A DNA stretch of 64,000 bases from the NCBI GenBank assembly GCA_000831005.1, contig CP007152.1:4278001-4342000 (forward strand), given 5' to 3'. The stretch comes from Marinobacter salarius (GTDB lineage Bacteria > Pseudomonadota > Gammaproteobacteria > Pseudomonadales > Oleiphilaceae). The notes beneath the pieces were generated by a model. It had not been told where the DNA came from. It did not search any database and worked only from the letters and a program-made list of their open reading frames with translations. Shown here piece after piece: positions 47,374 to 55,693 of this stretch; the first letter of the stretch is position 1, and every line of letters begins with the position of its first letter. The position numbers and the translations under genes are program-made.

Positions 47374-47761
47374 GGAAGACCAACCTCTGGTAAACAACAA
47401 AGTTCAATAGCGCCCCGAATGTCGTTGTGACGATCTGGGCAGCGGTGACTGGCAGGGACAGGCCCTGATGGAAGAAAGAAAACAGAATGAAATTCGTTAT
47501 CCAGGCAAGCAGACAGGACAACGCATAGCGTCCGACGGTCTTTGCATGGGTATCTGCATTCGGAAAGGCTAACTGACGTTGAAACAAATAATTGGCAACA
47601 GCGCCGCACAGGCTTCCAATAGCGGTTGCGTATAAAGGCGAGAGTCCAAGTAGTACAAGGCCAGCCATCGACGCCCAATGAATGGCGGTTGCGATGCCGC
47701 CTGCGGCTGCAAAGCCAAGCACCTGCTGGCGGATACCCGGGGATACCTGGGAGTTGACCAT
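47360..47761 (-). CDS. GtrA-family membrane protein (putative flippase)
   Basis: 133 aa with four predicted membrane helices (FAAAGGIATAIHWASMAGLVLLG; YATAIGSLCGAVANYLFQR; and two more). GtrA proteins are thought to flip polyprenyl-phosphate sugars made by GtrB. First gene of a five-gene operon gtrA-gtrB-arnT-like-RR-HK. Confidence 0.9.
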   Translation of the reverse strand: MVNSQVSPGIRQQVLGFAAAGGIATAIHWASMAGLVLLGLSPLYATAIGSLCGAVANYLFQRQLAFPNADTHAKTVGRYALSCLLAWITNFILFSFFHQGLSLPVTAAQIVTTTFGALLNFVVYQRLVFHEQT

Positions 47762-47868
47762 GTCTGATTCCAGTGCTGTTTCACAGGAAGCGCTCGCTGT
47801 AATGCGAGCACAGTTCAGGTTTAGGTCGGTATGGTAGTTGAAGGACTGTCAGAAAAGCTTTGTAGAAA

Positions 47869-47886
47869 CATCAAGAAAATGTCAAA
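47869..47886 (-). promoter_or_regulatory. Candidate response-regulator box before the gtrA operon
   Basis: Minus strand TTTGACATTTTCTTGATG matches 15 of 18 positions of the box at 40787. It lies about 110 nt before the gtrA start. Confidence 0.5.
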
Positions 47887-47922
47887 GGTGTTTAAGCAGG
47901 GGATCGTAGATTGATCCGAATT

Positions 47923-48849
47923 TTACGGAGGGCCTGTAAGGAGACGGTCATTTTTTTTGAATTGGAAGCTATAAATAATGCCGTAGAACACCGAAAAGAC
48001 ATATATGCCATTCCAGGAAAAGAAAAATGACTCAAAACAGTTCACGGTTATCCAGAATATGGCCGTCGTTGTTGCGAATATACGCCACGTATTGCCAGTG
48101 ACGCCTTTGGGGCTCTTTGAAACCGTGATCACGGGGAAAAAGATCAGAAAATAAATGAACACAGTTCCGACTATTCCAAAGCTGACCAAGCTTTCGATGT
48201 GGGAGTTGTGAAGGTGGCTGAAACTGGATTTCATGGCGTCTGAAAAATTATCTGATTCGGAGATAACCAACTCTCTGGCATTCTCGCCGCTGCCGAGTAG
48301 AGGCCGCATTTTGAACCACTGCCAGGCTTCTATCCACAGGTTAATCCGTATTCCGACACTGCCACTGTTAGGAATAGATTCTATGTCCAACGTTGCCGCA
48401 TTTTTTATGTTGTCAGTTTCAGCACCGATCCTTTTGGAGACGATTTGCGACGTTGACAGCGCCATCAGTACGAAAAACAATGCGATATAAGAAAGCACCA
48501 CAGCTTTAGTTGAGATACGTGACTGTGGCAAAAGTTTCAGGGTTAAAGGGGCTGCGAGAAAACACAAGAGCAAGGAGAGCCAAACCTGACGCGACTGGGT
48601 GATCACGGTAATCAGTAGGAAAAACAGGAAGAAAGCGATGGCAAGCGATGACTTCAGTAGTTTCAGGTGCTTTGACGCTGTCGTTCTGGCAAGGAGCAAA
48701 AAAATGGATGCAATTAAGCCAAATCCTGAAAATAACGAGGTGTGCTGAGCATTAACTACATTAAAATCAATACGGGAACCGGAGATTCCGGCGTATATTT
48801 CCCCGAAAAAATCGCTCGAGTTGCTGATAAAGATTCCCAGCGCACTCAA
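47923..48849 (-). CDS. O-antigen ligase-like protein, probably 5'-truncated
   Basis: 308 aa with about seven hydrophobic segments and a central periplasmic loop, of the Wzy_C/WaaL type (ITQSRQVWLSLLLCFLAAPL; HLHNSHIESLVSFGIVGTVFIYFLI, containing the conserved His). Family members have ~400 or more residues with 11-12 helices; roughly the N-terminal third is missing. The same frame stays open with hydrophobic, ligase-like sequence up to ~48890, where it meets the lipoprotein gene. This suggests a deletion joined the two genes. Confidence 0.75.
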   Translation of the reverse strand: MSALGIFISNSSDFFGEIYAGISGSRIDFNVVNAQHTSLFSGFGLIASIFLLLARTTASKHLKLLKSSLAIAFFLFFLLITVITQSRQVWLSLLLCFLAAPLTLKLLPQSRISTKAVVLSYIALFFVLMALSTSQIVSKRIGAETDNIKNAATLDIESIPNSGSVGIRINLWIEAWQWFKMRPLLGSGENARELVISESDNFSDAMKSSFSHLHNSHIESLVSFGIVGTVFIYFLIFFPVITVSKSPKGVTGNTWRIFATTTAIFWITVNCFESFFFSWNGIYVFSVFYGIIYSFQFKKNDRLLTGPP

Positions 48850-48860
48850 GCAATAAGCGA

Positions 48861-49226
48861 TCAGGATTCCAGCGAATTTAATAAAGCGCCTCGGAAAAAA
48901 TAATTCTGTCCCTTAACGAACTCCAATGGCCTGGCTTGCTGAAATATTCCGCCGAGAAGCCGCACTTCATGGGTACCTTCTTCGACTTCGAAGTAGAGCC
49001 ATTCACCGGTATTAATCCGCCCCAACACTTCGTCGTTGAGTACAAATTTAACGTCTGACATAGCTCCCATCATCCCGGTTTTCCATTGGTAAAAGTAGAT
49101 TCCGGCGGTGCCTTCGGTCGGCGTTGAATACGCACGCATATCTGGAGCAACCTTGGGCGTCGACGCACAACCAACCAAGGAAAGACTGGTGACCATCAGC
49201 AACAGAACTCTGTGCAGTAATTTCAT
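48861..49226 (-). CDS. DUF2846-like lipoprotein, probably 3'-truncated
   Basis: 121 aa. Lipoprotein signal peptide with lipobox SLVGC (Cys20). The following region (GIYFYQWKT..., VLNDEVLGRINTGEWLYFEVEEGTHEVRLLGG) is typical of DUF2846 lipoproteins. The family normally continues ~25-40 residues after the KGQNYFF strand. Here the frame runs into the ligase sequence and stops, so the C-terminus is replaced. Confidence 0.78.
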   Translation of the reverse strand: MKLLHRVLLLMVTSLSLVGCASTPKVAPDMRAYSTPTEGTAGIYFYQWKTGMMGAMSDVKFVLNDEVLGRINTGEWLYFEVEEGTHEVRLLGGIFQQARPLEFVKGQNYFFRGALLNSLES

Positions 49227-49538
49227 AATTAAATTCTTCTTAGTGAAGGCGATTACTTAGAGCGGGGGTGGGCCATAGAACTGCCTGCGCCGGCGATCCA
49301 CATCGGGAAGGAGAGTAAAGAGTTTGGCAAGTCAGGGCAAATCGGATCCAAGTACTGAAATTGGATCCAAGTACTGACTGGTTGGATAGAAATTTTTGGC
49401 CCCTGGCCACAGACACACAACGAGAAAACAATTGCGGCAGCAAGTTAAACCTGTCACGTTTAGCCGTCATCTAGATCGCAACCTACTGAATTATAAAGCA
49501 CAGGAGTTTTCATCATTTACAATCTCTGCAAGGCAGTC
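49227..49538. other. Intergenic region with a short tandem repeat
   Basis: No gene seen. It contains GGATCCAAGTACTGA twice (49344-49358 and 49363-49377, period 19 bp) within the region between divergent genes. The promoter of the downstream lipoprotein gene is presumably here but not recognisable. Confidence 0.5.
49344..49377 (+). repeat. Two-copy 19-bp tandem repeat
   Basis: Two copies of GGATCCAAGTACTGA separated by 4 bp. Could be a binding site pair or replication slippage. Confidence 0.6.
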
Positions 49539-51152
49539 ATGCAGTCTCTCTCGCTCGTTACCTTGGGCTCCCTCGCTGCGTGCGGTGGTGGCGGGGGAGA
49601 TGGTGGCGGAGAACCCGCCCCATCAGGTCCGGCGGTCAAAGCAACTGTCCCTGCGTCAGACCAGTCAGAGGTCTCGCTCCAGGCTCAGGTCGCTGCGCGA
49701 TTTGATACGGACGTACTCGGAACCAGTGTTTCCGAGTCGAGTTTTACCTTGCGTGATGCTGCTGGTCTAACGGTACCAAGCACCGTGACTTTTGACGGTG
49801 AAAACAATGTAGCGACCCTACAGCCCGGTCATGAACTGGATCTCCTCACCCGATACACCGCCACCGCGACTACAGCCATCACCGATCTGGCTGGTGACCC
49901 CATGGCCGCTGACCATGCATGGAATTTTACTACGCAGGATGGAATGTGGCGCGAGGCGGAACTAATCGAGACAGACAATACGGGTATCGCAAGTGCTGTT
50001 GAGATCGCTGCGGGCACTGACGGCAACGCTATCGCCGTCTGGTCTCAATCCATCGATGATCGTTGGCGGGTTGTCGCAAATAGGTTTGTCGCCGGCAGCG
50101 GCTGGGAAGCCGCACAGATTATCGATTCGGGTGTTGGTGGACGCTCACCTGATGTGGCGGTCGATCAAGATGGAAACATTATGGCCGTGTGGATTGACTA
50201 TTACGGGACGATAAAGCATGTCTGGGCCCGACGATACGTTTCTGACAGTGGCTGGCAGTCGGCACAAATGATTGAAACCAACGATTCAGCGTCAGCCGAT
50301 TATCCCAGAATTGCGTTGGATAGCACGGGTAACGGATTAGCGGTTTGGAACCAGGGCGGCGATATCTGGGCCAACCGGTTTACGACTGACGGTGGCTGGG
50401 CAGTGGCTCAGAAAAATAAAGACTTTATGTCACTCTCTGGTTTTAGGCCGCAAGTTGGTCTTGATCAAGCAGGTAATGCGTTGATTCTCTGGTCGCAGTC
50501 GAACGGCGGAAGCAATTACGACGTGGTGGCGACCCGTTACATTGCTGGTCTCGGTTGGGAAACTGCGAATTCAATAGAAAGTTCATCGGGGAACACTTCC
50601 AGCCCCCAACTTTCCGTCGATGCCTCGGGTAATGCCCTGGCTATATGGAAGCAGTACAACGGAACCGACTGGGATATTTACGCCAATCTCTACGTTGCCG
50701 GAACTGGCTGGCAGGAGGGGCTACTGGTGGCGTCAGATACTGGTAGCAGTTCACTTCCGAGAGTGTCTTTGAATGATGCGGGTGCCGGCATGGTTGTGTG
50801 GGCGCACCATGTTGGAAGTACCATCTATAACGTCGTTGCCAGAGCGTATAGTTTTGACGGTGGCTGGGCGACGGGCCAACTGATTCAATCAGGTAACGAT
50901 AAATCGAGCCTTCCGCAGGTTGCAGTTGATGATGCCGGCAATGCTATGGCTATCTGGAGCCAGTCATCGAAAATGCATTCAAATAGATACGTTGAAGGGC
51001 AGGGCTGGCAAACGGCACGCTTGATCAAAGGGGATGGCGGAAGCGCGACCTATTCTCAGCTTACTATCGGAGCCGGGGGCAAGGCGTTAGCAGCATGGGC
51101 TCAGAATGGAGAATCTGTTCGCGATGACATCTGGGCAAGCTGGTTCGAGTAG
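49539..51152 (+). CDS. Lipoprotein with Big_5/Ig-like domain and propeller-like repeats
   Basis: 537 aa. Lipobox LAAC (Cys15) followed by a Gly-rich linker. An Ig-like (Big_5) domain spans ~30-130, ending HAWNFTTQDG. About seven repeats of roughly 50-55 residues follow, each with a core like VAVDQDGNAMAVWSQ...IWANRYVAGSGWQTAQLIE, which suggests a beta-propeller. The short signal lacks a basic N-region; an upstream in-frame non-ATG start would add a Lys. Surface or periplasmic binding role is possible; ligand unknown. Confidence 0.82.
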   Translation: MQSLSLVTLGSLAACGGGGGDGGGEPAPSGPAVKATVPASDQSEVSLQAQVAARFDTDVLGTSVSESSFTLRDAAGLTVPSTVTFDGENNVATLQPGHELDLLTRYTATATTAITDLAGDPMAADHAWNFTTQDGMWREAELIETDNTGIASAVEIAAGTDGNAIAVWSQSIDDRWRVVANRFVAGSGWEAAQIIDSGVGGRSPDVAVDQDGNIMAVWIDYYGTIKHVWARRYVSDSGWQSAQMIETNDSASADYPRIALDSTGNGLAVWNQGGDIWANRFTTDGGWAVAQKNKDFMSLSGFRPQVGLDQAGNALILWSQSNGGSNYDVVATRYIAGLGWETANSIESSSGNTSSPQLSVDASGNALAIWKQYNGTDWDIYANLYVAGTGWQEGLLVASDTGSSSLPRVSLNDAGAGMVVWAHHVGSTIYNVVARAYSFDGGWATGQLIQSGNDKSSLPQVAVDDAGNAMAIWSQSSKMHSNRYVEGQGWQTARLIKGDGGSATYSQLTIGAGGKALAAWAQNGESVRDDIWASWFE

Positions 51153-51160
51153 GAGCGCCT

Positions 51161-51181
51161 CCCTGGCCCTGGGGGCCAGGG
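51161..51181 (+). terminator. Strong hairpin after the repeat lipoprotein gene
   Basis: 9-bp perfect stem CCCTGGCCC/GGGCCAGGG with a 3-nt loop, 8 nt after the stop codon. No T-run follows, so it may act as an mRNA 3'-end protector or a weak terminator. Confidence 0.6.
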
Positions 51182-51328
51182 CTGAATACTGCAAGCTAGG
51201 GGGCATGAAGTTTGCGTGACCTGCTCCCTGCTAGTTTGACTGGGCACTCCTTAGGTATGGTCGATTAAGCAGGCCAAAAAGCCAGTTAATTGCTAGGCTA
51301 CTAACAAAGTGCTGTGTAGGAGTGACAC

Positions 51329-51709
51329 ATGGATGAAACCGGAACGCAAGTCACAGAGACTCAGGCAATGCGTGAGTCGGTGCTGACAATGGCTGTAGAG
51401 GCTTGGCGATTTGGAAGGGTCTTCGATCGATTACTAGGACGTCTTGATGCCGGCGAGACCAAGCGCTACAGGAATCAATTTAACTGGTTCATGAGGAAAG
51501 TCGATGAGTCTTTAACTCAAGCCGGCCTTCGCATTGTGAATGTAGAGGGTCAGTCATTTGATCCTGGCATGGCCGCAACTCCGCTCAACATCGAAGAGTT
51601 CGACGCCTCTGATACGCTAGTAGTGGATCAAATGCTGGAGCCCATCATCATGGGTGATGAAGGAATTGTGAGAACGGGAACAGTGACGTTAAGGATCGCA
51701 GAACAATGA
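51329..51709 (+). CDS. GrpE-like small protein of the Hsp70 operon
   Basis: 126 aa. The N-terminal half is helical (MAVEAWRFGRVFDRLLGRLDAGETKRYRNQFNWFMRKVDESL). The C-terminal GMAATPLNIEEFDASDTLVVDQMLEPIIMGDEGIVRTGTVTLRIAE resembles the GrpE beta-domain, where GrpE has vVeel..Gy...grviRpa.V.v. It overlaps the Hsp70 gene by 4 nt (ATGA). A dedicated nucleotide-exchange factor for that Hsp70 is inferred; identity to GrpE is weak. Confidence 0.7.
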   Translation: MDETGTQVTETQAMRESVLTMAVEAWRFGRVFDRLLGRLDAGETKRYRNQFNWFMRKVDESLTQAGLRIVNVEGQSFDPGMAATPLNIEEFDASDTLVVDQMLEPIIMGDEGIVRTGTVTLRIAEQ

Positions 51710-54201
51710 AGCACTTTGTAGGAATTGACCTGGGTACCACCAACAGCGCGATATGTTCATACGATGGCACGGACACGCGAATCTGGAAAAGTCCGGAGCA
51801 GAACGACGTCACTCCCTCAGTCATCTATATTGATCGTCGCGGAAACAAGTACGTAGGCAAGAGGGCGTACGATTCCGCACCCCACAGCCCGAAGAATTCA
51901 GCAATGCTTTTCAAACGATTGATGGGGACAAGCACTCCCGTCGAACTACCGGCAGTCAATCTTACGAAAACTCCCGAGGAGTGTTCTGCGGAAGTCCTCA
52001 AAGCGCTTTATGGCTACTTGCCGGAAGAGGTCAGGAGCGATCCTGACACGGGAACAGTAATAACAGTCCCCGCCGCCTTCAACCAAATGCAAAGAGACGC
52101 GACCATGCAGGCTGCGAACATGGCTGGCATTGGTAATGTCGCTTTGATGCAAGAGCCTGTCGCGGCAGTAATGAGTGTTATGCGAGCCCGTAACGTTGAT
52201 GGGATGTTTCTCATATACGACTTGGGCGGTGGTACGTTGGATATTGCGGTAGCTGAGAGCATGGGCGGCCGAATCAACTTGCACGCCCATGGGGGTATCT
52301 CTATGTGCGGCGGGCGAGATTTTGATCGTATGTTGCTTGGTAACGTTGTAAAGCCCTGGTTGATGGAAAATTTTAACTTACCAGAGAACTTTTCGACTGA
52401 TTCGGAATTTGAGCCACTCATTAGGTTGGCGGCGTGGGCCGCAGAACGAGCCAAGATTGAGCTATCAGCGAGTGAGGAGGCAGTAATAAGTCTGACGGAA
52501 GTAGAAGCCAGAGCCCGTGATCTTGATGGTGAAGAGATTTACTTGGATATCCCGCTAACTCGGCAGACTATGGATGGGTTAATTGCCGATAGGCTTTCAG
52601 AAACTATCGACGCTGCGCGAGATACATTGGCAAAAGCCAGCTTGAGCCCCCACGATCTCGAGCGAATAGTATTTGTGGGTGGTCCCACCAACTATAAGCC
52701 ACTTCGAGATAAGGTTGCATTTGAACTCGGAATCCCTGCCAACACAGACGTTAACCCAATGACAGCTGTTGCAGAGGGAGCGAGTATTTTCGCTGAGTCG
52801 ATCGATTGGAGTACGCAGAGGAGAAGTCGAAAGGGGAACCGGGGAACGCTATCAAATACTGGCAGTCTAGATATTTCGTTCAACTACATTTCTCGAACAC
52901 CAGACGTCAATGCAAAACTTGCTGTAAAGATACCGGGCGAAATTCCAGAGGGCGCAGAATTCCAAATCGATAGCGCAGACACAGGCTGGACATCAGGGCG
53001 TGTTCCTCTGGCCAATGGCGCGACATTAACTTTGAGCCTATCAAAGTCAGGTGAGAACAAATTCACCGTTTCAGTGTTTGATGGGAGTGGTGGGAAAATT
53101 CCACTCTCTCAAGACTCGATTATTATCACACGAACCGCTGCCACAGTTGATGCGATCCCCGCTTCGCATTCAATTGCGATAGAGGTGTTGAACAAATTGG
53201 GAGGGCGTCCTGAACCCGATTATTTGGTTCGGGCAGGAGATCATCTTCCGGCCAAAGGAAAGCGGGTCTACAAAGCGGGTGAGTCTCTGAAGGCGGGAGC
53301 ATCAGGGTCGTTGAATTTCATCCTCTGGGAGGGTGAAATTGGGGATCCTATTCGTGACAATCGTCCCGTCGGTTCGTTAAAGATTTCTGGTAGTGATTTT
53401 GACGAAGGCGTCATTCCCGCTGGTGCTGATCTTGAGTGTGAGTATGAGATTCTCGACTCCGGGAACATTGTATTTAACGTATCAATCCCGGCGATTGGAG
53501 GTACTTTCCATTCAGACCGAAGCTTTTACTCCCCGCAAGAAGGCATGCATGACTATTCGGCGTCTGCCGACTCTATTGTCCAGGAAGGCGAAAGAACGCT
53601 CTCTCGCGTTGACGATTTTAGCTCAAAGATTGACGATCCTAGGCTAACGAAGGCTAGTGAAAAACTGCGTTCAGTGAATAATCTGGATGAAAACTCTGAC
53701 CCTGAGTCTACCAAGCAGGCGATGGAAAATATCCTGGACGCAAAGCGTCTGATTGCTGATGTTAAAAAATCACATCTTAAGGAAACGAGAGCCATTGAAC
53801 TCGAGAACGTTGTAGAGTTCTTCAACACTTATATTCGTGAGCATGCCCGTCCATCCGAAGCCTCTGCATTTGACGCTCTGGTCCATACGGCACGTACTGC
53901 AATTCAGGATAACGACACCAGCTTTGACCACCACCTTGATGAACTGAAAGGAAAGAACTTTGAGATTCTGTGGCGTCAGGATTGGTTCGTTGTGGATAAA
54001 TTCAAGTCTATGGCTCAGGCCCCTCAAGAATTTACAGATCAACAGAAATATACTCAGTTGGTGCAGGCTGGGGTAGAGGCAATGAAGAACGACGATATTC
54101 AGCGGCTTCGGACTGTCATCGCCGAGCTTGCCCAGATACAAGTCGGCATGGCTACAGGTGATGAACTATTTGATGTTGCAAACATTATTAAGGGCCACTG
54201 A
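51706..54201 (+). CDS. Divergent Hsp70-family chaperone
   Basis: 831 aa, longer than DnaK (~640). The nucleotide-binding domain is intact: GIDLGTTNSAICSYDG (phosphate 1), VPAAFNQMQRDATMQAANMAG, DLGGGTLDIAVAESM (phosphate 2) and VFVGGPTNYKPLRDKV (adenosine). The substrate domain diverges strongly from DnaK and a ~250-residue helical C-terminal extension follows. It overlaps the next gene by 1 nt (TGATG). It is not the housekeeping dnaK, as neither grpE proper nor dnaJ is adjacent. Gene order suggests a dedicated chaperone machine. Confidence 0.93.
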   Translation: MKHFVGIDLGTTNSAICSYDGTDTRIWKSPEQNDVTPSVIYIDRRGNKYVGKRAYDSAPHSPKNSAMLFKRLMGTSTPVELPAVNLTKTPEECSAEVLKALYGYLPEEVRSDPDTGTVITVPAAFNQMQRDATMQAANMAGIGNVALMQEPVAAVMSVMRARNVDGMFLIYDLGGGTLDIAVAESMGGRINLHAHGGISMCGGRDFDRMLLGNVVKPWLMENFNLPENFSTDSEFEPLIRLAAWAAERAKIELSASEEAVISLTEVEARARDLDGEEIYLDIPLTRQTMDGLIADRLSETIDAARDTLAKASLSPHDLERIVFVGGPTNYKPLRDKVAFELGIPANTDVNPMTAVAEGASIFAESIDWSTQRRSRKGNRGTLSNTGSLDISFNYISRTPDVNAKLAVKIPGEIPEGAEFQIDSADTGWTSGRVPLANGATLTLSLSKSGENKFTVSVFDGSGGKIPLSQDSIIITRTAATVDAIPASHSIAIEVLNKLGGRPEPDYLVRAGDHLPAKGKRVYKAGESLKAGASGSLNFILWEGEIGDPIRDNRPVGSLKISGSDFDEGVIPAGADLECEYEILDSGNIVFNVSIPAIGGTFHSDRSFYSPQEGMHDYSASADSIVQEGERTLSRVDDFSSKIDDPRLTKASEKLRSVNNLDENSDPESTKQAMENILDAKRLIADVKKSHLKETRAIELENVVEFFNTYIREHARPSEASAFDALVHTARTAIQDNDTSFDHHLDELKGKNFEILWRQDWFVVDKFKSMAQAPQEFTDQQKYTQLVQAGVEAMKNDDIQRLRTVIAELAQIQVGMATGDELFDVANIIKGH

Positions 54202-55691
54202 TGTCTACTGATCAGTGGCTTCCCAATGGCGCTGATTTGGGAACGGATTTTAAACTTCGTTCCTTACTGCAATCCGGCGACGGGTGGCAAATCTTTCGAA
54301 CGAAAGGACGCAGCCTTGTTCTAGTTGTAGAAGCTGCTCTTGTGGATTGGTGGTGTAGTTTGGCGCTGATTGAAAAAGATTTGTTCAGTGCGCTGAGCAT
54401 TGGCGGGAAAGATTTTTTTTATCTTTCCTCTGGGGCGGACGCTACTATCGAACCGGTGTCTGCTGGAGGGGGGCCACAGACAAAAGCAGACGCCCTCAGC
54501 TTCGTTGATGCATGGAAGGAAACCAGAAAGCGCCTTCCAGATGGATCGCTGCAAAACTCCTTGTTTATTGAACGATATTCTCGTCTGTTGCCTCTGACTT
54601 CTGAAGGTTCAGAGATTCCAGACGATGAGGTACTCGGTAGATGGCTTACCGGCGGTGTTAACGTGTCCGTATCTTCATTCCGACGCATCCACGCTCTTTG
54701 TGGATGGATGTCGGTAAGGGACTTAATTGACGTTGTTAGATCTGCCGGGTTCGAAGTACCGCCAGGTTCCGAACTTTTGGATAAGCCCGCGGCTCTCGGT
54801 TCGTCAAATGCGTGTTTACTGGGCAAGGATGAAAATAAGCGAAATGATGGTGGGATAGAAGATCCTCTCGTGCCCGAAATAAACGGCAATGCAGATATTC
54901 AGAGATCGTTCAATCTTCCCGGGCGCGAAGCACTCGAGGATTTTTTCAACGAGCACGTTGTGGACATCATTTTCAATCCTGAGCGCTACCGAACAATGGG
55001 AATTGATTTTCCCTCCGCCATTATTCTTCATGGGCCCCCAGGGTGCGGGAAAACCTTTGCCGTGGATCGTCTGGTTGAGTTCATTGGCTGGCCCAGCTAT
55101 GCGATAGATTCTAACAGTGTGGGGAGCCCTTACATTCACGAGACGAGCAAAAAGATATCTGAGGTATTCGACAAGGCTTTGGATAACGCTCCCTCGGTCG
55201 TTGTGATCGATGAGATGGAGGCATTTCTTACTGACCGACGCTCTGGAAGTAGCTCTGGTCTTCATCATGTCGAGGAAGTAGCTGAGTTTCTAAGGCGGAT
55301 TCCAGAGGCGATCAGTAACCGGGTGTTAGTTATTGGCATGACCAACATGATTGACATGATTGATCCGGCAATACTCAGGCGTGGGCGGTTTGATCACGTA
55401 ATTGAGGTCGGTATGCCTTCGGTCGACGAAATCAGGTCGTTATTAGGCTCGTTGCTTTCTGGCATCCCTCTGTCACGAGAACTTGCGGTTGAAAGCTTTG
55501 TGAAGGCGCTCGTCGGGAGGCCCCTTTCCGATGCAGCATTCTTTGTCCGAGAAGCCGCTCGGATAACCGCAAAAAATGGCAAGGCACAAATGGATGACGA
55601 AAGTCTGGAAGCGGCTTTCGCCAGCTTACCTCAGGAAAAAGGGTCGCGCTCGACGAGTATCGGTTTTGTTTGGGGGGAGGAAAAGGATTAA
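54201..55691 (+). CDS. AAA+ ATPase of the Hsp70 operon
   Basis: 496 aa. The N-terminal ~220 residues match nothing I recognise. The C-terminal half is an FtsH/Vps4-like AAA module: Walker A ILHGPPGCGKTFA (~275-287), Walker B VVVIDEMEAFL (~332-342), and the arginine-finger region IDPAILRRGRFDHVI (~385-400). It is likely a remodelling ATPase working with the Hsp70 encoded just upstream. No protease or membrane segment is seen. Confidence 0.92.
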   Translation: MSTDQWLPNGADLGTDFKLRSLLQSGDGWQIFRTKGRSLVLVVEAALVDWWCSLALIEKDLFSALSIGGKDFFYLSSGADATIEPVSAGGGPQTKADALSFVDAWKETRKRLPDGSLQNSLFIERYSRLLPLTSEGSEIPDDEVLGRWLTGGVNVSVSSFRRIHALCGWMSVRDLIDVVRSAGFEVPPGSELLDKPAALGSSNACLLGKDENKRNDGGIEDPLVPEINGNADIQRSFNLPGREALEDFFNEHVVDIIFNPERYRTMGIDFPSAIILHGPPGCGKTFAVDRLVEFIGWPSYAIDSNSVGSPYIHETSKKISEVFDKALDNAPSVVVIDEMEAFLTDRRSGSSSGLHHVEEVAEFLRRIPEAISNRVLVIGMTNMIDMIDPAILRRGRFDHVIEVGMPSVDEIRSLLGSLLSGIPLSRELAVESFVKALVGRPLSDAAFFVREAARITAKNGKAQMDDESLEAAFASLPQEKGSRSTSIGFVWGEEKD

Positions 55692-55693
55692 AT

